Source: Chloroflexota bacterium (lineage in GTDB: Bacteria > Chloroflexota > Anaerolineae > Anaerolineales > Villigracilaceae). From it: a stretch of 64,000 nucleotides of DNA. The notes under the pieces are model-generated. The model was not told the DNA's origin. It searched no databases and was given only the letters and a program-made list of their open reading frames with translations. Location of the stretch: contig JACRPQ010000006.1 in NCBI GenBank assembly GCA_016223135.1, positions 62,001-126,000 of the forward strand, written 5' to 3'. Of the stretch, positions 36,039 through 44,264 are shown piece by piece. Both the position numbers and the translations under genes were made by a program. Every line of letters begins with the position of its first letter. Position 1 is the first letter of the stretch.

Positions 36039-36567
36039 TGGAGGTTTCGCTGGGTTTCTCGGCGGGCGGGGTTTCCTGTTTGCGTCGCTTTTCGGCGCGT
36101 TCCGTCAGCCAGACGCCGAGGAACAAGACCGCCGCGCCGACCGTGATGCTGGCATCTGCCAGATTGAAAACGGGGAAAGTGCCAACCGAAATGAAATCGG
36201 TCACATGCCCAATGGTCAGGCGGTCAATCAGGTTGCCAGCCGCGCCGCCCAACTGCATGGACATGGCAAGGCGCAGAGACCAGTCCGCCTGCTCGACATG
36301 GGGATAGTAGTAAAGAATCAAGCCGATGACAAGAAAGGCAAGCACGGTAAAGACCATGCCGCCCTGCTGAAAAATTCCGAATGCCGCGCCGGTGTTATAC
36401 CAATGCACAATACGCGCGTAAGGGCTAAGCCAAGCAAGCGATTCAGGAAGCCATGTGCCGCCGAGCGGAAGGTTGGCGCGCACCAGGTTTTTCGTCCACT
36501 GATCGAGCGCGATGATGACAACTGCAATCAAGAGAATCTGCCAATAACGTTGAAACAAAGTTTTCAA
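36031..36567 (-). CDS. lspA: Signal peptidase II (lipoprotein signal peptidase)
   Basis: Aspartic membrane protease that removes signal peptides of lipid-modified prolipoproteins. The 178-residue protein has four membrane segments and the motifs DQWTKNLV, NTGAAFG, GGAAGNLIDR and VFNLADASI, the last two with the catalytic Asp pair. The start is TTG with GAGGTGA upstream. It follows the alr stop closely and acts after lgt (21269). Confidence 0.93.
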   Translation of the reverse strand: MKTLFQRYWQILLIAVVIIALDQWTKNLVRANLPLGGTWLPESLAWLSPYARIVHWYNTGAAFGIFQQGGMVFTVLAFLVIGLILYYYPHVEQADWSLRLAMSMQLGGAAGNLIDRLTIGHVTDFISVGTFPVFNLADASITVGAAVLFLGVWLTERAEKRRKQETPPAEKPSETSSD

Positions 36568-36590
36568 GGGTCACCTCAAGCCGCCCCATT

Positions 36591-37703
36591 CTACCACTCC
36601 CGCACGTACACGCGCGGCACGCGGGCGCTGATGTTCGTCAACACTTCGTATTCGTTTGTGCCGCTCCACTCCGCCAGGTCTTCCGGGCGAATATCGCCGC
36701 CCAGCAGGATGACTTCCTCGCCAACGCCAATCTCGTCATCGCCGACGTTGACCATGAACTGATCCATGCAGATGCGCCCCACCTGCGGATATTTCTTTCC
36801 GCGGATCAGCACTTGCGCGCGGTTCGTCATGCGGCGGAAGTAGCCATCCCCATAACCGCACGGGATGGTGACGATTCGGGACTCCGCCTCAGCCTGCCAC
36901 AACGACCCATAACTGACCGGCCGCCCCGGCTGAATCCGCTTGGAATACGAGACGCGCGCGCGCCAGGTGACTGCCGGCTGAACGTTCACCACCCGCTCCG
37001 CTTCTGGACCCGGATAGACGCCGTAGAACAAAATCCCCGGACGTACCATGTCGAAGTGCGCCTGCGGCAGGTTGAGGATGCCGCCCGAGTTGCACACATG
37101 CCGCAGTGATGGAACGGGCAGACTCAACCTTTCGTACAGATGCAGGACTTCCTGAAACCGCTCCAATTGCAACAGGGAAAATGAACGGTCTCCCAGTTCG
37201 GAGTTGGCGAGATGCGTATAAATCCCCTCCACGTCCAAATGAGGGCACGCCGCCGCTTTCAGGATGAGTCCCTCCGCTTCGTATTCATGGACGCCCACCC
37301 GTTCCATGCCGGTATCAATCTTCAAGTGGGTCTTGATGCGTCTGCCGGTCTGCCGGGCAATTTTCTCGGCGGCGTCGAGTAATTCGACGGAGGAGCCGGT
37401 CAAGGTCAGGTCATGTTCCGCAAATAGAGAGAGCTGTTCCGGCAGTGTCCCGCCGGCGACGAGAATCGGCTTGGTAATCCCCAGCCGCCGCAGATGAATC
37501 GCCTCCTCCATCAAAGCCACGCCGAAATAATCCACATACGGCTCGATGAACGGCGCCACCCCGTCCACGCCATGACCATAGGCGTTTGCCTTGACCATCG
37601 GCATGACCTTCGCCGGCGCGACATGCGCCCGGATCGCTTCGAGATTTTTCTTGAGTTGGGAAAGGCGAACTTCCAGATAAACGGGTCGGGTCAAATCAGG
37701 CAT
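36591..37703 (-). CDS. alr: Alanine racemase
   Basis: PLP enzyme providing D-alanine for the cell wall. The PLP lysine is in VMPMVKANAYGHG (about 35-45), and the C-terminal domain has the catalytic Tyr in SYGSLWQ and CMDQFMVN. At 370 residues from the ATG at 37703 the length is normal. The longer frame from 37760 would translate a terminator hairpin and is rejected. No clear ribosome site is seen before the ATG. Confidence 0.9.
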   Translation of the reverse strand: MPDLTRPVYLEVRLSQLKKNLEAIRAHVAPAKVMPMVKANAYGHGVDGVAPFIEPYVDYFGVALMEEAIHLRRLGITKPILVAGGTLPEQLSLFAEHDLTLTGSSVELLDAAEKIARQTGRRIKTHLKIDTGMERVGVHEYEAEGLILKAAACPHLDVEGIYTHLANSELGDRSFSLLQLERFQEVLHLYERLSLPVPSLRHVCNSGGILNLPQAHFDMVRPGILFYGVYPGPEAERVVNVQPAVTWRARVSYSKRIQPGRPVSYGSLWQAEAESRIVTIPCGYGDGYFRRMTNRAQVLIRGKKYPQVGRICMDQFMVNVGDDEIGVGEEVILLGGDIRPEDLAEWSGTNEYEVLTNISARVPRVYVREW

Positions 37704-37722
37704 ACAGACAACGATGCAAAAT

Positions 37723-37761
37723 TTTGAGCCAAATGGATGGCGCCTGTCCATTTGGCTCAAA
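37723..37761 (-). terminator. Terminator between the RRM protein gene and alr
   Basis: Perfect 15-bp stem, TTTGAGCCAAATGGA (37723-37737) and its complement at 37747-37761, with a 9-base loop, followed on the minus strand by TTTTGC. Confidence 0.7.
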
Positions 37762-37783
37762 GCGGACGAGAAAAAAATGCGGC

Positions 37784-38107
37784 TTAGTAATCGCGTCTGC
37801 GATCGCGGTTACCGCCCTGCCCGCGTCCTCCGCCACTGCGAAAGCCGCCTGGGCGTTCCTCGCGCGGACGGGCAAGGTTCACCGTCAGTGCGCGCCCGCC
37901 AAAATCCTGCCCATGGAACCTGTTGATGGCAGCCTGGGCTTCCTCTGCGCTGGACATCTCGACAAAGCCAAAGCCCTTCGAGCGTCCGCTTGCGCGATCC
38001 TTGATGACCTGCGCCGACTTTACCGTGCCAGCCTGCGAAAATAAATTCTGCAAGTCAGCATCTTCAGTGCTGTACGGCAGGTTTCCAACATAAAGTTTCG
38101 CTTCCAT
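37784..38107 (-). CDS. RRM RNA-binding protein with Arg/Gly-rich tail
   Basis: A 107-residue protein with one RRM domain (RNP2 LYVGNL, RNP1 KGFGFVEM) and a short Gly/Arg-rich tail. Such proteins in cyanobacteria and other bacteria are often cold-induced and may act as RNA chaperones. The mRNA seems to have a leader of about 160 bases (candidate -10 TAGAAT at 38274-38279) with a GGCGGT/ACCGCC hairpin, which would fit control at the level of RNA structure. A terminator follows at 37723-37761. Confidence 0.9.
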   Translation of the reverse strand: MEAKLYVGNLPYSTEDADLQNLFSQAGTVKSAQVIKDRASGRSKGFGFVEMSSAEEAQAAINRFHGQDFGGRALTVNLARPREERPGGFRSGGGRGQGGNRDRRRDY

Positions 38108-38279
38108 AGAGTGACTCTTCTCCTAGGTGTACGCCGGGCGGTGAAGCAACCGCCTGCGGCAAAACGGAACGACGATGCATGACGACGGGATCCCAGACAC
38201 CCAGGCGCCAGGAAGTGAAACAACTTTCCCCTTCTGATTGCCGGACCACCAAACCTCATGCACTTGCAAAGCGATTCTA
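38108..38279 (-). promoter_or_regulatory. Long leader of the RRM protein gene
   Basis: Minus-strand TAGAAT at 38274-38279 gives a leader of about 160 bases without a gene. It contains a stem GGCGGT ... ACCGCC near the start codon. The -35 is poor, so promoter placement is tentative. Confidence 0.4.
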
Positions 38280-38327
38280 GCACAAGAGCAGAAACAATAC
38301 CAGAAACTGCCAAATGCCAGAGTGAGA

Positions 38328-38333
38328 TATAAT
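38328..38333 (+). promoter_or_regulatory. -10 element of the transglutaminase-like gene
   Basis: TATAAT, 15 bases before the ATG at 38349. No clear -35 is seen. Confidence 0.4.
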
Positions 38334-38348
38334 GCGCCCCAAAAAACC

Positions 38349-39002
38349 ATGGACTTCATCGCTCAATTCGAATCCCGCCTGCCCGAATCTCTTCGCCGCC
38401 TCTTCCGCAGCCTCGACACGCCCTTTGCCATCCAAAATTATCTCGACACCATCACCTACAAAGGCGAAGAGCGCGACCGCTCCCCCCTCAACGTGATGCT
38501 CGATAATCAAGGGCATTGCCTCGACGGCGGATTCCTCGCCGCGCTTTGCCTGTGGCGCATCGGATTCAAACCGCTCCTGCTCGACATTGTCCCCGACCCC
38601 GGCGTGGACGATGACCATGTCCTGGCGTTGTATCAGATTGAAGGTCGCTGGGGAGCCGTGGCAAAGACCAATTACATCTTCCTCGGTTTCCGCGAGCCGG
38701 TCTATAAAAACTTCCGCGAATTGGTAATGACCTACTTCGAGCATTACGTCAGCATCCACAAACGAAAGGTGCTGACCGGCTACCTGCGTCCCTTCGACGC
38801 TTCGCGCTACACTCACCTCAACTGGGCGTGGGATGAGACTGGGGCAAACATCCTGTACCACAAACACTTCTACGGGCGGAAACCCATTCCCCTCATTACC
38901 AAAAGCATGGCGGCACGCCTCAGCCCTGTCACCGATCGCACGTACCAGGCGGAAACCCTCTTCACCGATTTGAACGAGTCGTTTGGAAACCGAAAATATT
39001 AA
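38349..39002 (+). CDS. Transglutaminase-like protein of unknown function
   Basis: A 217-residue soluble protein. GHCLDGGFLAALCLWRIGFKPLLLD followed by DDDHVLALY gives a Cys ... His arrangement like that of transglutaminase/papain-fold proteins, but the third catalytic residue is not certain. The role is unknown. The start ATG at 38349 fits TATAAT at 38328-38333, 15 bases upstream; a longer frame reaching back to 38238 would run through that promoter. Confidence 0.65.
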   Translation: MDFIAQFESRLPESLRRLFRSLDTPFAIQNYLDTITYKGEERDRSPLNVMLDNQGHCLDGGFLAALCLWRIGFKPLLLDIVPDPGVDDDHVLALYQIEGRWGAVAKTNYIFLGFREPVYKNFRELVMTYFEHYVSIHKRKVLTGYLRPFDASRYTHLNWAWDETGANILYHKHFYGRKPIPLITKSMAARLSPVTDRTYQAETLFTDLNESFGNRKY

Positions 39003-39104
39003 CGTCAGTTCGGGATAAGCGTCCCGAAGGCTGATTCTGTTCTCGAACCCGCTGCGTCAAAAGCCTTCGGGACGATTCAAAAGCCTTATCCCGAATTCAG
39101 GTTA
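39001..39104. repeat. 104-bp palindromic repeat, copy A
   Basis: Nested inverted repeat: outer arms TTCGGGATAAG (39009-39019) and CTTATCCCGAA (39085-39095), inner arms CGTCCCGAAGGCT (39020-39032) and AGCCTTCGGGACG (39062-39074). By eye it differs from 55188-55291 at a single base. It lies just downstream of the transglutaminase-like gene. Confidence 0.9.
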
Positions 39105-39117
39105 TTAACCACCCAGG

Positions 39118-39146
39118 TTGTGAGCGATTCCAAATAAATGTACAAT
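39118..39146 (+). promoter_or_regulatory. Promoter of the FAD dehydrogenase gene (leaderless)
   Basis: TTGTGA (39118-39123), 17-base spacer, TACAAT (39141-39146); the ATG at 39153 follows after six bases. Confidence 0.6.
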
Positions 39147-39152
39147 GGGAGC

Positions 39153-42068
39153 ATGGAATTCGCCGCGCGGCTCTCCCAAATCATCCACCCGTCCCGCGTC
39201 CATACCCGCCTGATTGACCGCATCGCCTACGCCAACGACGCGTCGTATTTTCGGCTGGTGCCGCAGGCAGTGGTACAGCCCAACTCCATCGGGGAAATTC
39301 AGGCGCTGTTCAAATTCACTCAACAACACAAAATTCCCATGACCTTCCGCGCCGCCGGGACAAGCCTTTCGGGGCAGGCGGTCACGGACGGTATCCTCGT
39401 GGACATCTCCAAGCATTGGGACAAATACAGCATCGAAGACGACGCAAAACACATCCGCTTCCAACCTGGACTGGTGGGCGGATTCCTCAACACGGCGCTG
39501 AAGCCCCACCGACGCCGCATCGGACCTGATCCTGCATCGATTGACGCCTGCATGATGGGCGGCATCCTCGCCAACAACTCCAGCGGCATGTGCTGCGGCG
39601 TGACCGAAAACGCCTACCGCACCATCCACTCGATGACCTTTGTTTTGCCCAACGGCTTTACCCTCGACACCGCCGCGCCGAATGCCCGTCAAATCTTCGA
39701 GAACGAACAGCCGCACATCGCCAAAGGATTGCTCGAACTTAAGCGGAGAATCCTCGAAGCGCCCTCACCCCTGCGCCCCTCTCCCAGTGGGAGAGGGGAT
39801 GGGGGTGAGGGCGAGACCCTCGCGCAGCGCATCCGCCGCCGCTACCAGATGAAGAACACCAACGGCTATCTGCTCAACGCCTTTCTCGATTTCGACTCGC
39901 CGCTCGACATCCTTGTCCATCTGCTCATCGGCTCGGAAGGCACGCTGGGGTTTATCGCCGAAGCCGTACTCCATACCCTGCCCGATTACAGCTACAAATA
40001 CACGGGACAACTGTATTTCAAGAACACGCAGGACGCCGCCGACGCCATCTACCCGCTTGCACAATCGGGAGCGCGCGCCGCTGAAATCATGGATCGTCCC
40101 TCACTGCGTTCGGTCGAAGACCTGCCCGGCGCGCCGCCCCTCCTCAAGGAACTGCCCGGCAAAGCGACTGCCATTCTGGTGGAGTATCAGGCTGAAGATG
40201 CAGAATCAATTTCCAGATTTAGCAAAGAAGCGCAGCGCGTCGTCAAGAATCTCAAAGTGATTCACGATGTCCGCTTTACAGACGACCCTGTAGAGCAGGC
40301 GTCGCTTTGGAAACTACGCAAGGGCATCATCCCCTCGGTCGGCGCGATGCGTCCGCCCGCCACTACGCTGCTGTGCGAAGACATCGTTTTCCCCGTGCAA
40401 TCGCTGGCTGACGGCGTCACTAACTTGCAGTGTCTTTTCAACGAACACGGTTACGAGGAAGGTGTCATCTTCGGTCACGCCAAGGACGGCAACCTGCACT
40501 TCCTCATCGCGCAATCGTTCAACACCGAAGCCGAAACCCGCCGCTTTGCCGCGTTCATGGACGACCTCGTGCGCGTGGTCAGCGGCAAATACGACGGCGC
40601 GCTCAAAGCCGAGCATGGCACGGGGCGCAACACCGCGCCGTTCGTCGAAACCGAATGGGGCGCGGAGGCTTACGCCATCATGCGCGACCTCAAATCGCTG
40701 CTCGACCCCGATACCATGCTCAACCCCGGCGTCATCATCAACACTGACCCGCAGGCGCATGTGACCCATGTCAAAAGCATCGCGATGGTCGCGCCGGAAA
40801 TTGACAAGTGCATCGAATGTGGATTTTGCGAGTCGAAGTGTCCAAGCCGCCGCCTGACATTGACTCCCCGCCAGCGCATCGTCGTTCAGCGTGAACTCGC
40901 CTCCCTTCGCCTCGCCGCTTCGGACTCACCCGAGGCTGTCTCCCTCTCGAAAGACTTTCTCTACGCTGGCATCGAAACCTGCGCCGCCGATGGGTTGTGC
41001 GCCACCGCCTGCCCTGTGGGCATCAACACGGGAGAATACATCAAGAAATTAAGAGCAAAGAAAGTGCAAAGCGCCGCCCTGAGCAAGTCGAAGGGTGGAA
41101 AATGGGCGGCATGGATGGCGGATCATTTCGCTTTGGCTGAAAAGACCATCGGCGCCGGCGTGACCCTTGGGCACATTGCTGAAAAAGTCATCGGTGTGAA
41201 CGGATTGAATTCCGTCCTGCGGGCAGCGGAAAAAATCTCAAAGACAACTTTGCCAAAGTGGAACGATTCCATCCCTCACCCCACTCGCTCCGCTCGTCTC
41301 CCCTCTCCCAATGGGAGAGGGGTTGGGGGTGAGGGTAATTTCATTTATTTCCCCTCCTGCATCTCGCGCCAATTGGGGCAGCCTCAATTACCATTTACCA
41401 ATCGCCAATCTCTCGCCCAAACCTTCACCGTCATCGCCAACCGCGCCAACATCCGCCTCCACATTCCCACAAACGTGACCGGTCTCTGTTGCGGCATGCC
41501 CTTCCACTCAAAGGGCTATACGCGGGCATATCAGACCGCGCTTCACAAAACACTGCTCGCCATGTGGGAGTGGTCGGAGCAGGGCAAGTACCCCATCGTG
41601 ATTGACACCACCTCCTGTACCCACTCCCTGCGCATCTGCGGAGATGACCTCAGCATCGAAGACAAAGCCCTGTGGGAAAAACTCACGCTTCTTGACGGCA
41701 TCGAATTTCTGCACGACCACGTTCTTCCCAAACTCCGCCTCCACCGCTTGGACGAAGATGTGACGCTGCACCCCAACTGTTCTCTGCGCAGGCTTGGCTT
41801 GGAGGGGAAAATGCTGTCCATCGCGAAGCAATGTGCGAGGTCCGCGCACGTACCGTTGAATCTTGGTTGCTGCGCCTTCGCCGGCGACCGCGGATTGCTT
41901 TATCCCGAACTAACCGCCTCTGCCACCGAAAAAGAATCCGCTGAAGTCCTTGGCGGTGACTACCACGGCTATTATTCATCCAACATCCCCTGCGAAATCG
42001 GCATGTCCGAAGCAACGGGAAAGGACTACGTTTCGATTGCGTATCTGGTGGAAAGGGCAAGCAGGTAA
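39153..42068 (+). CDS. FAD-linked 2-hydroxyacid dehydrogenase fused to Fe-S/CCG domains (YdiJ/Dld-II-like)
   Basis: A 971-residue membrane-associated flavoenzyme type. Residues 1-540 are FAD-binding (FRAAGTSLSGQAVTDG, GPDPASIDACMMGGILANNSSG) plus FAD-oxidase C-terminal domains (FGHAKDGNLHF, KAEHGTGRN). Two 4Fe-4S motifs follow, CIECGFCESKC and CAADGLCATACPVG, then two CCG domains (GLCCGMPFHSKGY, NLGCCAFAGDRG). D-lactate, D-2-hydroxyglutarate or glycolate are possible substrates. Three short stretches are encoded by dispersed repeats (39762-39811, 41273-41335, 41386-41411). The ATG at 39153 is six bases after TACAAT; the earlier ATG at 39138 would overlap the promoter. Confidence 0.8.
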   Translation: MEFAARLSQIIHPSRVHTRLIDRIAYANDASYFRLVPQAVVQPNSIGEIQALFKFTQQHKIPMTFRAAGTSLSGQAVTDGILVDISKHWDKYSIEDDAKHIRFQPGLVGGFLNTALKPHRRRIGPDPASIDACMMGGILANNSSGMCCGVTENAYRTIHSMTFVLPNGFTLDTAAPNARQIFENEQPHIAKGLLELKRRILEAPSPLRPSPSGRGDGGEGETLAQRIRRRYQMKNTNGYLLNAFLDFDSPLDILVHLLIGSEGTLGFIAEAVLHTLPDYSYKYTGQLYFKNTQDAADAIYPLAQSGARAAEIMDRPSLRSVEDLPGAPPLLKELPGKATAILVEYQAEDAESISRFSKEAQRVVKNLKVIHDVRFTDDPVEQASLWKLRKGIIPSVGAMRPPATTLLCEDIVFPVQSLADGVTNLQCLFNEHGYEEGVIFGHAKDGNLHFLIAQSFNTEAETRRFAAFMDDLVRVVSGKYDGALKAEHGTGRNTAPFVETEWGAEAYAIMRDLKSLLDPDTMLNPGVIINTDPQAHVTHVKSIAMVAPEIDKCIECGFCESKCPSRRLTLTPRQRIVVQRELASLRLAASDSPEAVSLSKDFLYAGIETCAADGLCATACPVGINTGEYIKKLRAKKVQSAALSKSKGGKWAAWMADHFALAEKTIGAGVTLGHIAEKVIGVNGLNSVLRAAEKISKTTLPKWNDSIPHPTRSARLPSPNGRGVGGEGNFIYFPSCISRQLGQPQLPFTNRQSLAQTFTVIANRANIRLHIPTNVTGLCCGMPFHSKGYTRAYQTALHKTLLAMWEWSEQGKYPIVIDTTSCTHSLRICGDDLSIEDKALWEKLTLLDGIEFLHDHVLPKLRLHRLDEDVTLHPNCSLRRLGLEGKMLSIAKQCARSAHVPLNLGCCAFAGDRGLLYPELTASATEKESAEVLGGDYHGYYSSNIPCEIGMSEATGKDYVSIAYLVERASR
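39762..39811. repeat. Palindromic repeat in frame in the FAD dehydrogenase gene, site 1
   Basis: Nested palindrome: outer CCCTCACCC ... GGGTGAGGG, inner CCCCTCTCCC / GGGAGAGGGG around AGT. It encodes PSPLRPSPSGRGDGGEG (about residues 204-220), low-complexity sequence within the FAD domain, in a surface loop by inference. Confidence 0.8.
41273..41335. repeat. Palindromic repeat in frame in the FAD dehydrogenase gene, site 2
   Basis: Same family as 39762-39811: outer CCCTCACCCC / GGGGGTGAGGG, inner CCCCTCTCCC / GGGAGAGGGG around AAT, plus 13 extra bases. It encodes PHPTRSARLPSPNGRGVGGEG (about residues 707-728), directly before the first CCG domain. Confidence 0.82.
41386..41411. repeat. ATTACCATTTACCAAT-type repeat inside the FAD dehydrogenase gene
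   Basis: Resembles the palindrome before fdhA (8654-8676). It encodes QLPFTNRQ in the first CCG domain region. Short, so this could be chance. Confidence 0.4.
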
Positions 42069-42089
42069 AATTTTTGCAAAGGAGTTTCT

Positions 42090-42629
42090 ATGCACCGTCT
42101 GTTTCGCCGTCAAATCCGAAAGTCGCTTGCGCAAAACGTGCCGCCGATTTTGCAGGAGGCAAATTTCGTCTTCTCGAAAGGGGAATATGGTCGCGCTGCC
42201 GAACTGTTTGAGCAGCTTGCCCGCACAGCGGAGGGACGCGGCGGACCGCGCGCTCCATTATTTTATCTGCAAGCCGGGCGCGCGCGTCTCCTTGCCGGGC
42301 AAGCCGCGCTGGGCATCCCCTCTCTCCAACGCGGGCTGGAACTGCTGGCGCAGCGCGGACAGTTTCAGCGGCTGAACCAAGCAGGAAAGCGCACCGTCCG
42401 CGAACTGGTCGAGCAGGGACTGAACGCAGAGGCATCGGCAATCGAAGCCTGGCTCGGTTCTGTTCTGCCTGCGGGCATCCCCATCGAAATGTCTTCTGTT
42501 GAACGGGGCGTACTGCCCACGCATTGCCCTGCCTGCGGCGCGCCGCTCCGCCCCAGCGATGTGGAATGGCTGGATGAGAGGACTGCCGAATGCGGCTACT
42601 GCGGCAGCCCCGTTCGTGAAAATCCATGA
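42090..42629 (+). CDS. TPR-like protein with C-terminal zinc ribbon
   Basis: A 179-residue protein. The N-terminal two thirds (about 20-125) are helical with a TPR-like look (EANFVFSKGEYGRAAELFEQLA). The C-terminus has two CxxC pairs, CPACGAPLRPS and CGYCGSP (about 148-175), forming a zinc ribbon. The function is unknown. AAGGAG precedes the ATG. Its stop overlaps the start of the NUDIX gene as ATGA. Confidence 0.7.
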   Translation: MHRLFRRQIRKSLAQNVPPILQEANFVFSKGEYGRAAELFEQLARTAEGRGGPRAPLFYLQAGRARLLAGQAALGIPSLQRGLELLAQRGQFQRLNQAGKRTVRELVEQGLNAEASAIEAWLGSVLPAGIPIEMSSVERGVLPTHCPACGAPLRPSDVEWLDERTAECGYCGSPVRENP

Positions 42630-43228
42630 CGCTCCGACTCAGCGAAGAATTCATCGCCCGGCGGCTGCGTGAAGCGCTTCAATCCGCCGGACCCTCTTCC
42701 GACGGCTTTTCGGAAGTGACGCTCACCGATGAGACGCGCCTCAAATGCGCGGCGGTTTTGGTGCCGCTCGTCTGGCAGGATGAGGAATGGCATTTGCTCT
42801 ACACGCGCCGCACTGAGAAGGTCGAATCACACAAGGGACAGGTTTCTTTCCCCGGCGGCGCATGTGACGACGGCGAGACCACCCCCGAAGAAACCGCCCT
42901 GCGCGAAGCCGAGGAGGAAATTGGCACCCGCCCGCAGGATGTAAGAATTTTAGGCAGGCTTGCCAACCTCATCACCATCACCTACTTCCGCGTGACGCCG
43001 GTGGTGGGCGTGGTCAAATGGCCCACCGTCCTGCGGGTGGAGGGAAACGAGGTGGCGCGCGTATTCACGATTCCGCTGAGGTGGCTGGCAGATCCGTCGA
43101 ACCGCTGGCAGTTCGAACGGTCTGGTATGAAGCGCCCGCTGATTGCTTATCATCCCTACGACGGGGAATTGCTGTGGGGCGCCACGGCGCGCATCACGGT
43201 GGATTTTTTGAACGTCTTGGGGTATTAA
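42626..43228 (+). CDS. NUDIX hydrolase, CoA pyrophosphatase type
   Basis: A 200-residue hydrolase with the NUDIX box G-x5-E-x7-REAEEEIG (about 77-99), preceded by SHKGQVSFPGGACDDG, the pattern of the CoA/peroxisomal subgroup (LLxxRSxxLxxHxGQVSFPGG). It probably cleaves CoA or its derivatives to phosphopantetheine and 3',5'-ADP. It is translationally coupled to the zinc-ribbon gene. Confidence 0.85.
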   Translation: MTLRLSEEFIARRLREALQSAGPSSDGFSEVTLTDETRLKCAAVLVPLVWQDEEWHLLYTRRTEKVESHKGQVSFPGGACDDGETTPEETALREAEEEIGTRPQDVRILGRLANLITITYFRVTPVVGVVKWPTVLRVEGNEVARVFTIPLRWLADPSNRWQFERSGMKRPLIAYHPYDGELLWGATARITVDFLNVLGY

Positions 43229-43257
43229 AAAAACTGGGACGCTCGCGCGTCCCAGTT
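43227..43257 (-). terminator. Rho-independent terminator of rplY
   Basis: Stem AACTGGGACGC (43232-43242) / GCGTCCCAGTT (43247-43257), loop of four, followed on the minus strand by a run of seven T. On the plus strand there is no T run, so it serves rplY. Confidence 0.85.
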
Positions 43258-43271
43258 CGTGAAGAGCAAAA

Positions 43272-43925
43272 TTATTCTTCCTCTTCTTCCTTCTTGCCGC
43301 GTTCCACCGCCAGTTCGGGCTCTGTAGCGGTCGGAGCGCCGGCTTCGGCGCCTGCAGCAGTAACTTCTTCCACCTTTGGCGCGCTCGCCACACATACCAC
43401 GGTGTCGGGGTTTTCCAGCACGCGGATTTTATCCGAGAGGGCAATATCTCCCACGCGGATGGCATCGCCCACGCGCTTGAGCATGGAGATGTCAATATCA
43501 ATGTGTTCGGGCAGGTCGGCAGGCAGACATTCCACATGGAACTGTTCGAGGTTATGCACGAACACGGCGTTGTAGTCCTTGACCGCCGGCGACACGCCCA
43601 CGAAATTGAGCGAGACGGTCGCGCGCAGTTTTTCTGTCAGCGACACCGCCAGGAAGTCCACGTGCAGGAGGCGGTTCTTGATAAAGTCGCGCTGCTTTTC
43701 GCGCACCAATACCGGGTATTCCTTGCCGTCCACATCCACAGTGACCAGTGTGGATGAACTCGCCTTTGCCAACGCCAGCGAGGCGGTATGCGCATCCAAC
43801 AAGATGTTGACCGGCTCGGTGTGCCTGCCATAGATGACCGCCGGCAGTTTGCCTTCGCGGCGCAGAGCTTTCACCTGCTTGCCAATCACATCGCGTTTGG
43901 TTGCTTTGAGTACTACTTTTTCCAT
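43272..43925 (-). CDS. rplY: Ribosomal protein bL25, CTC form
   Basis: 5S rRNA-binding protein of the large subunit. Residues 1-95 are the L25 domain (VIGKQVKALRREGKLPAVIYG, LVREKQRDFIKNRLLHVDFLAV) and 96-190 the CTC beta domain (VFVHNLEQFHVECLPADLPEHIDIDIS). The tail is Glu/Lys-rich. The ATG at 43925 has GAGGAG five bases upstream; an earlier in-frame start would include this site. The leader contains a CCCGCC/GGCGGG hairpin (43950-43964) that might be regulatory. Confidence 0.93.
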   Translation of the reverse strand: MEKVVLKATKRDVIGKQVKALRREGKLPAVIYGRHTEPVNILLDAHTASLALAKASSSTLVTVDVDGKEYPVLVREKQRDFIKNRLLHVDFLAVSLTEKLRATVSLNFVGVSPAVKDYNAVFVHNLEQFHVECLPADLPEHIDIDISMLKRVGDAIRVGDIALSDKIRVLENPDTVVCVASAPKVEEVTAAGAEAGAPTATEPELAVERGKKEEEEE

Positions 43926-44105
43926 CTTTACTCCTCGAGCGCCTCTCACCCCGCCTCAGGCGGGATTACCTTCGCTCTATGAAATAGAATTTCTGTTACC
44001 AGCGGCGAAAGCCGCCGCTGCACTCCAACAAGGCGGGCAGGATTTTACCACACAAACCACACGCATCAGCCATTTTCATTTTGGGATTTGGGAATCGCCG
44101 TGGTT

Positions 44106-44149
44106 AAATCAGCGTTCATCTGCGTCCCAAAACAAAAGCGTCGGGTGGC
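44106..44149. repeat. Dispersed 44-bp repeat, copy 1
   Basis: Matches 50471-50514 at 43 of 44 positions by eye; core AATCAGCGTTCATCTGCGT. Looser relatives lie at 50412-50470 and 59085-59170. Confidence 0.85.
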
Positions 44150-44252
44150 GAGGATTTTCTGGGCTTTTTCTTTGCGAATCCGTGAAATCCGTGTACAGAA
44201 TCACGGCAGCTCCCAGAGAGCTTCAATTTGGCGGCGCAGCCTGGCGGGGAAT

Positions 44253-44258
44253 TATAAT
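44253..44258 (+). promoter_or_regulatory. -10 element of the CAP/LysM gene (leaderless)
   Basis: TATAAT, six bases before the ATG at 44265. No clear -35. Confidence 0.55.
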
Positions 44259-44264
44259 TACTTC

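Larger units (their letters stand above)
43926..44264. other. Gap between rplY and the CAP/LysM gene
   Basis: No gene seen. It holds the rplY leader hairpin (43950-43964), a second hairpin AGCGGCG/CGCCGCT (44001-44019), a dispersed repeat (44106-44149), sequence resembling other AATCCGTG repeats, and TATAAT at 44253-44258 for the gene to the right. Confidence 0.6.

Noticed and set aside
37704-37760. A longer alanine racemase starting at 37760
   Set aside because: It would translate a perfect 15-bp terminator hairpin; the family N-terminus starts at the ATG at 37703.
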